The notes: generated by a model from the sequence alone, not told the origin. 64,000 bases of DNA from Bradyrhizobium manausense (GCF_018129685.1 NZ_JAFCLG010000004.1:186001-250000), one strand, 5' to 3'. Counted from the first letter of the stretch, positions 20,799-29,912 are shown. Translations and numbers: made by a program.

Positions 20799-21857
20799 TC
20801 AGCGCTGCGAGCAAGGTGGAGCCGTGCTCGCACGAACGATCAGCTTGGTCAGGACCTCGTTGACGCGTAGCACCGGCTTGCCGTCCGCCCGGCCAAGGAG
20901 ATACTCTCCGGCAATCACACCGATCTGGTCTGCCGGCACCGATACGGTGGTGAGCGGCGGATCCAGGTAGGCGGCGAAATCGAGATCGTTGAAGCCGGTG
21001 ATGGACATGTCATCGGGCACTGACAATCCGCTTGCTTGGGCTTCGATCAGGGCACCAAAGGCGAGCTGATCGTTGCCGCAGATCACCGCCGTCGGCCGCA
21101 ATCGTCGGGCCAGCATGGCTTTCATCGCCAGCCGTCCTTCGAGGATACGATAGGGGCGTTCGATCATCCACTCGGTGGGAAGCTTCAATCCGCGCGCCTC
21201 GAGCGCCTGGCGGACGCCAGCAACGCGGCTAGCCGCGCGATCGTTATGCAACATGCGCCCGGCGATTACGCCGATATCGACATGTCCGAGGTCGAGCAGA
21301 TAGTCGGTGAGTTGGCGTGCGGCCGCCACGTTGTCGAAGCCGACACAAGCGTGCGCATCGCTCAGCGTCCAGGTTTCGATGAAGGGTAGCTCCTGTTGCT
21401 CCAGCATCGGAACAAGATCGGGATGATGTTCGCCGCCGACCAGAAGAAGGCCGTCGATGCCTCGCGACATCAACAGCGACACCTCGCGCAGTTCGACTGC
21501 GGGATCATAGTCGGAGCTCGCCACGATCAGCGTGTAGCCGGAGGTCACCAGCCAGCGTTGGAGGGCGCCGATTGCCACAGCGAAACCCGCGTTCTCGATC
21601 GACGGCACCACCGCGCCGATCGTGCGGGTGCGTCGTGACGACAGCGCGCGAGCGGCGCCGTTTGGAACGTAATTGAGCTCCCGGCAGGCGCGCTGCACGC
21701 GCTGCAGGGCATCCTGCGCAACCGCAGCCGTGCCATTGAGGACGCGGGAGACGGTCGCGGTCGAGACACCAGCGCGCGCCGCCACGTCGGCCAGGCTCGC
21801 ATGGCCGGGAAGAGGCGCCTTGCGCAAACGCTTTCTCGAAGGGGTTGGGTTGGTCAC
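20799..21857 (-). CDS. LacI-family transcriptional regulator of the acid-sugar operon
   Basis: A 352-residue LacI/GalR protein starting at GTG 21857. The helix-turn-helix is SLADVAARAGVSTATVSRVLNG, with the hinge YVPNGAARALSSRRT and a sugar-sensor domain (AVICGNDQLAFGALIEAQ; ITGFNDLDFAAYLDPPLTT). It resembles GntR/IdnR-type regulators of sugar-acid genes. It is divergent from a dehydratase-SDR-aldolase-MFS operon, with a perfect operator between them. Its stop is 14 bases from the convergent bamA stop. Confidence 0.87.
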   Translation of the reverse strand: MTNPTPSRKRLRKAPLPGHASLADVAARAGVSTATVSRVLNGTAAVAQDALQRVQRACRELNYVPNGAARALSSRRTRTIGAVVPSIENAGFAVAIGALQRWLVTSGYTLIVASSDYDPAVELREVSLLMSRGIDGLLLVGGEHHPDLVPMLEQQELPFIETWTLSDAHACVGFDNVAAARQLTDYLLDLGHVDIGVIAGRMLHNDRAASRVAGVRQALEARGLKLPTEWMIERPYRILEGRLAMKAMLARRLRPTAVICGNDQLAFGALIEAQASGLSVPDDMSITGFNDLDFAAYLDPPLTTVSVPADQIGVIAGEYLLGRADGKPVLRVNEVLTKLIVRASTAPPCSQR

Positions 21858-21929
21858 GTGGATATCGCCGAGGATTTAAGCTCGAATCTTTCTATTGACA
21901 GCCTACAGCTCCTGCAATATCGGTTAAAA

Positions 21930-21945
21930 ATGTAAGCGCTTACAT
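21930..21945. promoter_or_regulatory. LacI-type operator ATGTAAGCGCTTACAT
   Basis: A perfect 16-bp palindrome containing the classic LacI/GalR core AAGCGCTT. It lies 20 bases before the dehydratase start codon and 73 bases from the divergent regulator gene, so it should govern both. Confidence 0.82.
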
Positions 21946-21964
21946 AAAGAGGAAAAGCGTTCAT

Positions 21965-23086
21965 ATGACCAGGATTGTATCCGTTGAGGCCCGTACCGTG
22001 CGTATTCCGCTGGACCGAGCCACCGCTTTTGCCCGGCGTCAGGTGACCCAGCGTGAGTATGCGTTGGTGCGGATCCGGACCGAGGACGGGATTGAGGGCA
22101 TCGGGCATTGCTATGGCGGCCACGCCGCCGCGTCGCTCGTCAGCGAGGCGGTGCGCCTTTTACTTCGGCCGTTGCTTGTCGGGCGGGATGCCTGCGACAC
22201 CGAAATCCTTTGGCAGGAGATGTACCAGGAGGCGCTGCTACACGGCCGGGTCGGATCGGTCATGCGGGCGATTAGTATCGTCGATACTGCGCTATGGGAC
22301 TGCAATGCGCGCCGCGCCAAGTTGCCGCTCTACAAATATCTCGGCGCTGCCGCGAGCGGTACCGTTCCGGCATATGCGAGTGGCGGTTACTACCTCGAGG
22401 GCAAGACGCCCGAGAAGCTCGGCGAGGAGCTGGCATCTTATGTCGCACTCGGCTTCAAGGCCGTGAAAATGAAGGTCGGACGGTTGTCGCCGGTCGAAGA
22501 AGAGGCGCGGATCGCGGCAGCCCGCAAAGCGATTGGTGCCGACGTTCTTCTGATGCTGGATGCCAACAATGCCTGGTCGGACGTGCCGACTGCCTTGCGT
22601 TACATGCGGCGCTACGAGGACTACGATCCCTACTGGATCGAAGAGCCCTTCAGTCCGGACCAGATCGATGCGCATGCGGATCTGGCTGCCCGCACGCGCG
22701 TACCGGTTGCGACTGGCGAGATTGAGGCGGGACGCTGGCGCTTCAAGGAGCTGCTCGACAAGAAGGCCGCACTCATTCTGCAAACCGACGCGCTGGTCTG
22801 CGGCGGCGTCAGCGAGTTCCGCAAGATTGCAGCGATGGCCGACGCCTATGGCGCGACCATGTGTCCGCACTGGTTTCACGACGTGCATGTCCACCTCGTC
22901 GCGGCGTCGCCGAACGCGCGCTTCGTGGAGTTCTTCAGCGACGACAAGGTGCTGAACTTCCGCCGCATCGTCGATCGACAGCTTGAAATCGAGGGCGCGG
23001 GCCTGAAGCTTCCGACCTCGCCCGGCCTCGGCTACCGGTTCGATGAGGCCGCGATCGCCCGTTGCGACGCCGAAGCCTGGTCGTGA
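21965..23086 (+). CDS. Enolase-superfamily acid-sugar dehydratase (mandelate racemase group)
   Basis: A 373-residue two-domain enolase-superfamily enzyme. The mandelate-racemase catalytic set is complete: Lys168-x-Lys170 in VKMKVG, metal ligands Asp199, Glu226 and Glu252, and the Asp275-His302 dyad. The Asp-His spacing of 27 equals that of mandelate racemase. Such enzymes either racemise alpha-hydroxy acids or, more often in operons like this, dehydrate aldonic/aldaric acids to 2-keto-3-deoxy acids. It is the first gene after the operator, followed by SDR, RraA-like and MFS genes. The actual acid sugar is unknown. Confidence 0.85.
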   Translation: MTRIVSVEARTVRIPLDRATAFARRQVTQREYALVRIRTEDGIEGIGHCYGGHAAASLVSEAVRLLLRPLLVGRDACDTEILWQEMYQEALLHGRVGSVMRAISIVDTALWDCNARRAKLPLYKYLGAAASGTVPAYASGGYYLEGKTPEKLGEELASYVALGFKAVKMKVGRLSPVEEEARIAAARKAIGADVLLMLDANNAWSDVPTALRYMRRYEDYDPYWIEEPFSPDQIDAHADLAARTRVPVATGEIEAGRWRFKELLDKKAALILQTDALVCGGVSEFRKIAAMADAYGATMCPHWFHDVHVHLVAASPNARFVEFFSDDKVLNFRRIVDRQLEIEGAGLKLPTSPGLGYRFDEAAIARCDAEAWS

Positions 23087-23107
23087 TCGACGACGGAAGC
23101 CGAGGTC

Positions 23108-23914
23108 ATGAATCTGGGATTGGAAAACCGAGTGGCGCTCGTGCTCGGCGCCGGCGGCGGCCTCGGTCGCGCGATCGCCGTAGCGCTCGCCCGGGAAGGG
23201 GCGAGCGTCGCGCTGGCCGATATCAGTGCGGGCGCCGTGACGGAGACGGTCGCCGCGATCGAGGCGCTACCGCCACGGGCGAGCGGGCAGCGTCCCCGCT
23301 CATTGTCGCTCGTATTCGACCTCGCCGAGACTGCGGCGATCGGCCCGCAACTCGCACGGATCGAGCGGGAGCTCGCGCCGATCGACGTTCTCGTCAACAA
23401 CACCGGAGGTCCGCCGCCGGCGACGGCCAGCGGACAGGACGTTGCGGCCTGGCAACGCGCGTTCGAGATGATGGTGATTTCGGTTATCGCCGTGACGGAT
23501 CAAGTCCTGCCCGGCATGCGCGCACGTCGCTTCGGGCGCGTCATCACCTCGACTTCGTCGGGCGTGATTGCGCCGATTCCAAATCTTGCGTTCTCGAATG
23601 CCCTTCGTTCGGCGTTGCTCGGCTGGTCCAAGACACTCGCAACCGAGGTCGCCGCCGATGGTGTCACGGCCAACGTCGTGATCCCCGGCCGGATTGCCAC
23701 CGCCAGGACGCAGTTCCTCGATGAGCAGAAGGCGCGCCGCCAGAACCGATCGGCCGAGGATATCGCAATGGAGAGCGCGAACGCGATTCCGCTGAAGCGC
23801 TACGGCCGTCCGGAGGAATACGCCGATGCCGTCGCATTCCTTGCCAGCGAGCGGGCCTCCTATATCACGGGCTCGGTCATTCGCGTCGATGGCGGCCTGC
23901 TCGCCAATATCTGA
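23108..23914 (+). CDS. Atypical SDR-family oxidoreductase lacking the YxxxK motif
   Basis: A 268-residue short-chain dehydrogenase/reductase. The cofactor site GAGGGLGRA (14-22), NNTG (97-100) and the C-terminal YITGSVIRVDGG are normal. In the usual Tyr-x-x-x-Lys position the sequence is Phe162-SNA-Leu166 (NLAFSNALRSALLGWSK), so the catalytic tyrosine and lysine are both missing. Proteins with PNLALSNA-type sequences form a recognisable SDR branch whose activities are poorly known. Within the operon it would be expected to oxidise or reduce a dehydrated sugar acid, unless it has lost redox activity. The start at ATG 23108 is 21 bases after the dehydratase stop. Confidence 0.82.
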   Translation: MNLGLENRVALVLGAGGGLGRAIAVALAREGASVALADISAGAVTETVAAIEALPPRASGQRPRSLSLVFDLAETAAIGPQLARIERELAPIDVLVNNTGGPPPATASGQDVAAWQRAFEMMVISVIAVTDQVLPGMRARRFGRVITSTSSGVIAPIPNLAFSNALRSALLGWSKTLATEVAADGVTANVVIPGRIATARTQFLDEQKARRQNRSAEDIAMESANAIPLKRYGRPEEYADAVAFLASERASYITGSVIRVDGGLLANI

Positions 23915-23951
23915 ATTCACCGAAATTTTCGCCAAGGGCGAGGAAAGCATC

Positions 23952-24656
23952 ATGACCGAGAAAGAATTGTTCGAGATTTTCCGCGGGCTTTCGACCGCGA
24001 CCATCACCACGGTATTGCTCAAGAAGGGCCTGCGGAACGTCTGGATGCGCGGGCCGCAGCCGCTCCAGCCCATGAAGCAGCGGTACGTTGGCCGTGCCTT
24101 TACTCTGCGGTTCGTGCCTGCGCGTGAGGATCTCGCAACGCCGGCTTCCTGGGCATCGCCGCGTTCGACGCGCGCCGCGATCGAAGATATGCCGAAAGGC
24201 ACGATCGCCGTGGTCGACGCGATGGGCGTGCGCGACGCCGGAATCTTCGGCGACATTCTCTGCGCACGAATGGCGCAGCGTGGCGTCGCTGCCCTGGTGA
24301 CCGACGGCGTCATGCGCGACCTTGCCGGCGTGCTCGATACCGGTCTTCCGGTGTTCGCAAGCGGAGTGGCAGCGCCGCCCTCGGTCGCTGGGCTGACCTT
24401 TGTCGGGTGGCAGGAGCCTATCGGTTGTGGCGGCGTCGCTGTCTTTCCCGACGATCTCATCGTGGTTGATGGCGACGGCGCGGTCGTCGTGCCCAAGGCC
24501 TTCGTGGAAGTGATCGCGCAGGAAGCGCCTGACCAGGAAGCCCTGGAAGCCTGGATCATGGACGAGGTGAACGGCGGCGCTGTGTTGCCCGGTCTGTATC
24601 CGCCGAGCGCGGAAAACAAGGCGCGCTTCGAGGCAAGCCGATCCAGCACGCGCTGA
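23952..24656 (+). CDS. RraA-family protein (probable 4-hydroxy-4-methyl-2-oxoglutarate aldolase type)
   Basis: A 234-residue RraA/HMG-aldolase-fold protein. The active-site segments are GIFGDILCARMAQRG (98-112) and DGVMRD, in which Arg122 and Asp123 correspond to the substrate and metal ligands of HMG/CHA aldolases. The start is the ATG at 23952 after GAGGAAAGC; an upstream extension would overlap the SDR gene. Automated pipelines often name such proteins ribonuclease activity regulator RraA, but the operon with a dehydratase, an oxidoreductase and a transporter makes a retro-aldol or decarboxylase step on a 2-keto acid more likely. Confidence 0.8.
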   Translation: MTEKELFEIFRGLSTATITTVLLKKGLRNVWMRGPQPLQPMKQRYVGRAFTLRFVPAREDLATPASWASPRSTRAAIEDMPKGTIAVVDAMGVRDAGIFGDILCARMAQRGVAALVTDGVMRDLAGVLDTGLPVFASGVAAPPSVAGLTFVGWQEPIGCGGVAVFPDDLIVVDGDGAVVVPKAFVEVIAQEAPDQEALEAWIMDEVNGGAVLPGLYPPSAENKARFEASRSSTR

Positions 24657-24781
24657 CCGAACGGTCACGGTGCGCAAAGTCCCGACAGATCTGAAGTTCG
24701 CGCCCACTCGGCGCGACGAAGACGGCCGAAAGAGCCGTCGTCAACGCTAACACCAATGTCTGAGTGGTCAGGGAGGACAAC

Positions 24782-26119
24782 ATGACTGAGGGCATCGAGA
24801 AGATCGTAATCCGAAAGGCCTTTATCCGGCTGATGCCGCTGCTGTTGTTATGCTACTTCCTCGCCTATATCGACCGCGTCAACATCGGCTTCGCGTCCCT
24901 GACGATGAACAAGCAGATTGGCTTGTCATCGTACACCTACGGGCTTGGCGCCGGCCTGTTCTTCTGGGGCTATTTTTTCTTCGAGGTGCCGAGCAACCTG
25001 ATCATGGACAAGCTCGGCGCGCGCCGCTGGATCTCGCGCATCATGGTGACATGGGGGCTCGGATCGGCGGGCATGGTCTTCGTCACGGGGGAAACGAGCT
25101 TTCTCATCGTACGATTTGTGCTCGGTGCGGCCGAGGCAGGCTTCTTTCCGGGCATCATCCTCTATCTCACCTATTGGTTTCCGGAAGCCTATCGTGCGCG
25201 CATGGTCGCCGTCTTCTCGGTTGCGATCCCGATGTCGCTCGGAATCGGCGCACCTCTATCGACGACTATAATGCTGCTGGACGGTGTCGCGGGCCTGTAC
25301 GGCTGGCAATGGCTTTTCCTGCTCGAAGGGCTTCCGACCGTGATCGTCGGATTCGTCGTACTCTCAAATCTGCCGGATCGGCCGCGTGATGCGAAATGGC
25401 TGACCAGCGAGGAGCAGTTCTGTCTCCAAGCTACGATTGATCGGGAGCGTGAGGCTGCGCAGGTCCGGCAGGTGACCTCGGTCTGGAAGATGTTTGTCGA
25501 TCCGCGCATCCTTGGCCTCTCGCTGATCTATGTCGCCAACACCACGGCCAATCTCGGACTGGCTTTCTTTCTGCCGCAGATCATCAAGGGCCTTGGTCTT
25601 TCCGATTTGCAGACGGGCCTCGTCACGTCGATACCCTATGTCTTCGGCACGATCGGAATTCTGGTCTGGGGTTATGTTTCCGACCGCTACAATGAGCGAC
25701 GCTGGACTCTGTTTCTGGCGCTGGCCGTCACTGCAGTGGGGCTCGCCGGGGCGGCTCATCTCGGCAAGAGCAATATGGCGATCGCCTTGATTTCGCTTGC
25801 GGCAGTCGGAATCTACGGGAGCAAGGCTCCGTTCTGGCCACTGCCATCGATGTTCCTCAGCGGCAGCGCCGCGGCTGCCGGCATCGCATTCATTAATTCC
25901 GTCGGTAACCTCGGCGGCTTTTTCGGCCCGACGATTTTGGGATGGGTCAAGGAGACGACTGGAAGTTTCGAGATGGGCCTTTATGCGCTAGCCGCAATTA
26001 CTGCGATGACAGCGCTCGCGTCGCTTTTCATCGTCAAACGGAAACAAGAATCCCAGACCGGAATCGGGGCAACCGTCCTGGCGCCAGTGCGGGAAAACAA
26101 GCGTCGGGAAGTTGCCTAG
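24782..26119 (+). CDS. MFS transporter (anion:cation symporter type)
   Basis: A 445-residue protein with twelve hydrophobic helices and family motifs LAYIDRVNIGFA, GYFFFEVPSNLIMDKLGARRW and GAAEAGFFPGIILYLTYWFP, typical of the ACS family that carries hexuronates, tartrate, phthalate and other organic anions with protons. GGAGGACAAC precedes the ATG at 24782. It is the last gene of the LacI-controlled operon and should import the acid sugar degraded by the upstream enzymes. Its stop codon overlaps that of the convergent amidohydrolase (CTAG). Confidence 0.87.
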   Translation: MTEGIEKIVIRKAFIRLMPLLLLCYFLAYIDRVNIGFASLTMNKQIGLSSYTYGLGAGLFFWGYFFFEVPSNLIMDKLGARRWISRIMVTWGLGSAGMVFVTGETSFLIVRFVLGAAEAGFFPGIILYLTYWFPEAYRARMVAVFSVAIPMSLGIGAPLSTTIMLLDGVAGLYGWQWLFLLEGLPTVIVGFVVLSNLPDRPRDAKWLTSEEQFCLQATIDREREAAQVRQVTSVWKMFVDPRILGLSLIYVANTTANLGLAFFLPQIIKGLGLSDLQTGLVTSIPYVFGTIGILVWGYVSDRYNERRWTLFLALAVTAVGLAGAAHLGKSNMAIALISLAAVGIYGSKAPFWPLPSMFLSGSAAAAGIAFINSVGNLGGFFGPTILGWVKETTGSFEMGLYALAAITAMTALASLFIVKRKQESQTGIGATVLAPVRENKRREVA

Positions 26120-27348
26120 CCGCCGAGGATCCGCCGGCAGGCGTCGACGAACACCTGCGCGCCCGTGACGATGTCCGCATCCGCGGTGTTCTCGGTCCAG
26201 TGGTGGCTGATGCCGCCGATCGAGGGCACGAACAGCATGCCTGATGGCATGATGGTCGCGAGCATCTGCGCGTCGTGGCCGGCGCCGCTCGGCATGCGCA
26301 GCGATCGTCCGTCGGCAAGTGCCTTGCTCGCGGCCTCGATCGCGTCCTGAAAGCCGGTGTCCATCATCGCGGGCGCGCCGGTGCGGATCTTCTCCACGGC
26401 GACGGAGCAGGGACCCTTCGCTGAGGTCTCGGCCGCCATGGTTCGGAGCAGCTCTTCCAACCGCGCGATCACGGCGGGGTCGTCGTCGCGGATCTGGAAC
26501 AGCATCTCGGCGCCGCCGGGGATGATGCTGGGCGCGCCCGGATCGAGCGTGATGCGGCCGGTGGTCCAGACCGTGCGTGGCCCGCAGACTGCCGGGAAAC
26601 GCGCGTCGATGGCAACGCAGAAGCGCGCCAACGCCAAGCCCGCATCCTTGCGCACCGCCATGCGCGTGGTGCCGGCGTGATTTTGCGCGCCGGTGAATGT
26701 GATGCGGTACTGCCAGATGCCGACGATGGAGGTGACGACACCGATCGCAAGCTTGCCGCTCTCGAGCGTGTCGCCCTGCTCGATATGCGCCTCGAGATAG
26801 CCGATGTGCCGCCCCGGCTCGGCGCGAACACGCGCACGCCCGGCGAGGCCCAAGCCGGCCAGCGCATCGCGCATGGGGCGGCCGTCGGTGCGGTCGCGCG
26901 CGGCATCGATCTCGGCTTCGGTCACCTGGCCGACATAGGAGCGCGAGCCGAGGAAGCTGCCGAAGTGACCTTCCTCGTCAACCCACGCGGCGACCTCGAC
27001 CGCGCCCTTCACGGTGGGATCGGTGTTGAGCACGCGCGCGGCTTCGAGCGCATAGACGACGCCGAGCGGGCCATCGAGCCAGCCGGCATGGTTCTGGCTT
27101 TCCAGATGCGATCCGGCGAGCAGCTTTGGCCCGGGCTTGGCGCTGGTGCTGACGATATTGCCGATGCCGTCGATCGCGCCGGTGAGGCCGGCGTCCGGCA
27201 GCTTTTGCACCAGCCAGTCCAGCGACTGCCTGTGCGGCTCGGAGAAGGTCGGCCTGTGCACGCCGGTCCTGTAGGTGCCGAGCGCACGGAGCGCGTTGAG
27301 ATCGGCGAGGACGCGCTGGCCATCGGCGCGCGGCGTGGTGTCAGGCAT
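26116..27348 (-). CDS. M20-family Zn-dependent amidohydrolase (AllC/HyuC-like)
   Basis: A 410-residue metallo-amidase of the allantoate amidohydrolase / N-carbamoyl-L-amino-acid hydrolase group. Metal-site motifs are GSHLES (His81), DGPLGV (Asp92), DEEGHFG (Glu125/126), AHIEQGD and a late GAGHDAQ. The lid domain has NHAGTTRM. The ATG at 27348 overlaps the end of the upstream ATPase gene by 8 bases, so translation is probably coupled. Known members hydrolyse N-carbamoyl, N-formyl or ureido amino acids. The operon follows hutF-hutC, while the N-formylglutamate deformylase HutG is missing, so this enzyme is a candidate to cleave N-formylglutamate. That role is inference. Confidence 0.83.
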   Translation of the reverse strand: MPDTTPRADGQRVLADLNALRALGTYRTGVHRPTFSEPHRQSLDWLVQKLPDAGLTGAIDGIGNIVSTSAKPGPKLLAGSHLESQNHAGWLDGPLGVVYALEAARVLNTDPTVKGAVEVAAWVDEEGHFGSFLGSRSYVGQVTEAEIDAARDRTDGRPMRDALAGLGLAGRARVRAEPGRHIGYLEAHIEQGDTLESGKLAIGVVTSIVGIWQYRITFTGAQNHAGTTRMAVRKDAGLALARFCVAIDARFPAVCGPRTVWTTGRITLDPGAPSIIPGGAEMLFQIRDDDPAVIARLEELLRTMAAETSAKGPCSVAVEKIRTGAPAMMDTGFQDAIEAASKALADGRSLRMPSGAGHDAQMLATIMPSGMLFVPSIGGISHHWTENTADADIVTGAQVFVDACRRILGG

Positions 27349-28126
27349 GTTCGGCAACCTTCAGCGCCTCGGTGCGGATCTCTTCGACCAGCCTTTCCTT
27401 GAGCTGGACGAATTCCGGCGTGGTCTTGATCTTGTAGGAGCGCGGATGCGGCAGGTCCACGGCAATCTCGGCCTTGATGCGGCCGGGGCGCGCGCTCATG
27501 ACGATGACGCGGCCGCCGAGGAAGATCGCTTCCTCGATGTCGTGGGTGACGAACAGCACGGTCTTCTGGTCGCGCTCCCAGATGCCGAGCAGCATTTCCT
27601 GCATCAGGGCGCGAGTCTGGTTGTCCAGCGCGCCGAAGGGCTCGTCGAGCAGCAGGATCTTTGGATCATTGGCGAGCGCCCGCGCAATCGCCGTGCGCTG
27701 CTGCATGCCGCCGGAGAGCTGCTTCGGCCAATGTTTCTCGAAACCGGCAAGTCCGACCCGTCGGATGAAGGCATCGGCGACCTTGTTGCGCTCGCCTTCC
27801 CCCACGCCGCGTTCGCGCAGGCCAAAGGCGATGTTCTCGCGCACGGTCAGCCAGGGAAACAGCGTGTAGGATTGGAACACCATGCCGCGATCGGCGCCGG
27901 GGCCGGTGACTTCGCGCCCGTCGAGCGTGACGCGCCCGCTGGTCGGCCGATCGAGGCCGGCAACGATGCGCAGCAGTGTGGACTTGCCGCAGCCGGAGGG
28001 GCCGAGGATGGTGACGAAGTCGTTGTTGCCGATGACGAGGTCGGTCGGCTCCAGCGCCCGTGTCGGCGCGTTGCCGTGACGCGCCGGGAAGGTGCGCGAG
28101 ACCTGTTCGACCTTGAGGATCGTCAT
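27341..28126 (-). CDS. ABC transporter ATP-binding protein (SsuB/TauB type)
   Basis: A 261-residue ATPase of the nitrate/sulfonate/taurine class: Walker A GPSGCGKST, Q-loop VFQSYTLFPW, signature LSGGMQQRTAIARAL, Walker B ILLLDEPFGALD and switch FVTHDIEEA. The ATG at 28126 makes an ATGA overlap with the upstream permease. The longer open frame lies within the permease gene. It belongs to the importer encoded between hutC and the amidohydrolase. Confidence 0.87.
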   Translation of the reverse strand: MTILKVEQVSRTFPARHGNAPTRALEPTDLVIGNNDFVTILGPSGCGKSTLLRIVAGLDRPTSGRVTLDGREVTGPGADRGMVFQSYTLFPWLTVRENIAFGLRERGVGEGERNKVADAFIRRVGLAGFEKHWPKQLSGGMQQRTAIARALANDPKILLLDEPFGALDNQTRALMQEMLLGIWERDQKTVLFVTHDIEEAIFLGGRVIVMSARPGRIKAEIAVDLPHPRSYKIKTTPEFVQLKERLVEEIRTEALKVAEHA

Positions 28127-28896
28127 GCGAGCCTCCACGGAAACAGCCAGGCGTTGAATGCCTTGAACATGAAGTCCGAGAGCAGGCCGATCAATCCGAT
28201 CACGATGATACCGAAGATGATCTGCCCGGTGTTGAGCAGCGCCTGGCTGTCGGTGATCATGTGGCCGATACCGGAGGACGAGCCGATCAGCTCGGCGACG
28301 ATGACGTAGGTCCAAGCCCAGCCCAGCACCAGGCGCAGGATTTCCGCGATCTCCGGTGCGGAGGAGGGCAGCAGAACGCGGCGGATGATGCCGCGGTCGC
28401 TGGCCCCGAGCGTATAGGCGGCCTCCACAAGATCACGCCGCGTCGTGCCGACGGTGACGGCGACCATCAGGATGACCTGGAACACCGAGCCGATGAAGAT
28501 GACCAGCAGCTTTTGCAACTCGCCGATCCCGGCCCACAGGATCAGCAGTGGAATGAAGGCGGAGGCAGGCAGATAGCGCGCAAAGGAGACGAAGGGTTCG
28601 AGGAAGGCTTCGATCGGTTTGTAGGCCCCCATCAGCACGCCGAGCGGCACCGCGATGATTGCGGCGAGCGCAAAGCCGCCGACGACGCGCCAGATCGTCA
28701 TGCCGATGTCGAACACGAAGCCTTGCTTGGCCAGGAGATCATAGCCCTCTTGCACCATGGTCAGCGGGTTGGCGAGGAAGGTTTTCGACACATGGCCGCC
28801 GAAGGTCGCCCAGGACCAGAGAGCGACGAACAGTACGAAGAACGCAAGGCCATAGGCCACGCGCTGCCTCGATGTCACGGAATCCAGGGGACGCAT
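28123..28896 (-). CDS. ABC transporter permease (SsuC/TauC type)
   Basis: A 257-residue permease with about six hydrophobic helices. The ATPase-docking loop is EAAYTLGASDRGIIRRVLLPSSAPE (about 159-183), and the C-terminal stretch GIGHMITDSQALLNTGQI is typical of the SsuC/TauC family. It lies 71 bases after the substrate-binding gene and overlaps the ATPase gene by 4 bases. The cargo is not known; the gene context points to histidine pathway intermediates or another N-acyl amino acid. Confidence 0.87.
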   Translation of the reverse strand: MRPLDSVTSRQRVAYGLAFFVLFVALWSWATFGGHVSKTFLANPLTMVQEGYDLLAKQGFVFDIGMTIWRVVGGFALAAIIAVPLGVLMGAYKPIEAFLEPFVSFARYLPASAFIPLLILWAGIGELQKLLVIFIGSVFQVILMVAVTVGTTRRDLVEAAYTLGASDRGIIRRVLLPSSAPEIAEILRLVLGWAWTYVIVAELIGSSSGIGHMITDSQALLNTGQIIFGIIVIGLIGLLSDFMFKAFNAWLFPWRLA

Positions 28897-28967
28897 CGCA
28901 AGTTGATCCGGTGCAGTCGATCATGCGCTGATCCCGCCGGCAAGCGGGACCAGCAGCATGTCGGGGC

Positions 28968-29912
28968 TTACTTGATGAAGCTCGCGTCGAAGAGATCCTC
29001 GACCTTCGGCGCTGATTTGATGATGCCGATTTCGAGCAGCAGATCGGCGGCTTCCTTGTTGAAGGCGAGGAAGTCGCCCGCGAAGAACTTCTGATTCGCG
29101 GCCTTGTCCTGCCAGCGCAGGTACTTTGCCGAGTTGCCGAACTGCTCGCCGGTCTGCTTCACGTCGGCGCCCATGATCTCATAGGACTTGGCCTGGTCCT
29201 TGGCGATCATCTCGAGCGACTCGAAATAGCTGTTTGCCAGCGCCTGCGCCGCCTTCGGGTTCTCGCTCAGGAATTTCGGGGTGCAACCGAACGTGTCCAT
29301 CACGATCGGATAGTCGAGCGTGGTCGCGATGATCTTGCCCTTGTCGGGTGCGGCGCGCACGGTCGACAGGTACGGCTCATAGGTCATCGCAGCATCGTTC
29401 TGGCCGGAAACGAAGGCCTGTGCTGCGGCGGCCGGCTCGAGGTTGACGACGGTAACGTCCTTCACCGTGAGCCCGTTCTTCTTCAGCATCCAGGCCAGCG
29501 CGAAATAGGGCGAGGTGCCGGGGGCGGAGGCGGCAACGGTTTTGCCCTTCAGCTCCTTGATCGAATTGACGTCGTTGCGCACGGCCATGCCGTCGGCGCC
29601 ATAGCTCTTGTCGAGTTGGAAGATCTGCTTGGTGGCGACGCCGTTCGCGTTCCAGGAGATCCAGGTCTCGACCGTTGTCGCCGCGCACTGCACGTCACCG
29701 GACGCGATGGCGAGGTGGCGATCCTTTTGCGGGATCTTCTTGATGGTGACGTCGAGGCCGTTCTTCTTGAAGATGCCGGCTTCCTTCGCCAGCGTCAGCG
29801 GCGCGAAGCCGGTCCATCCGGAGATGCCGACGCCGACCTTGACGTCGTCGGCGAGCGCTGGAGCGGCGGCCGCCAGAGCAATGATTGTCGCAAAAACTGT
29901 CGAACTACGCAT
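28968..29912 (-). CDS. ABC transporter substrate-binding protein (NMT1/SsuA-like)
   Basis: A 314-residue periplasmic protein with signal peptide MRSSTVFATIIALAAAAPALA. The mature part has the NMT1/THI5-like fold (GWTGFAPLTLAKEAGIFKKN; GDVQCAATTVETWISW; SAPGTSPYFALAWML; NDAAMTYEPYLS). Relatives bind sulfonates, nitrate, pyrimidine precursors or other small anions. It starts 105 bases after the hutC stop, on the same strand. An inverted repeat CGGTCCATGCGGACCG (29961-29976) lies in that gap and could be an operator or a weak terminator. Co-transcription with hutF-hutC is plausible but not certain. Confidence 0.85.
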   Translation of the reverse strand: MRSSTVFATIIALAAAAPALADDVKVGVGISGWTGFAPLTLAKEAGIFKKNGLDVTIKKIPQKDRHLAIASGDVQCAATTVETWISWNANGVATKQIFQLDKSYGADGMAVRNDVNSIKELKGKTVAASAPGTSPYFALAWMLKKNGLTVKDVTVVNLEPAAAAQAFVSGQNDAAMTYEPYLSTVRAAPDKGKIIATTLDYPIVMDTFGCTPKFLSENPKAAQALANSYFESLEMIAKDQAKSYEIMGADVKQTGEQFGNSAKYLRWQDKAANQKFFAGDFLAFNKEAADLLLEIGIIKSAPKVEDLFDASFIK

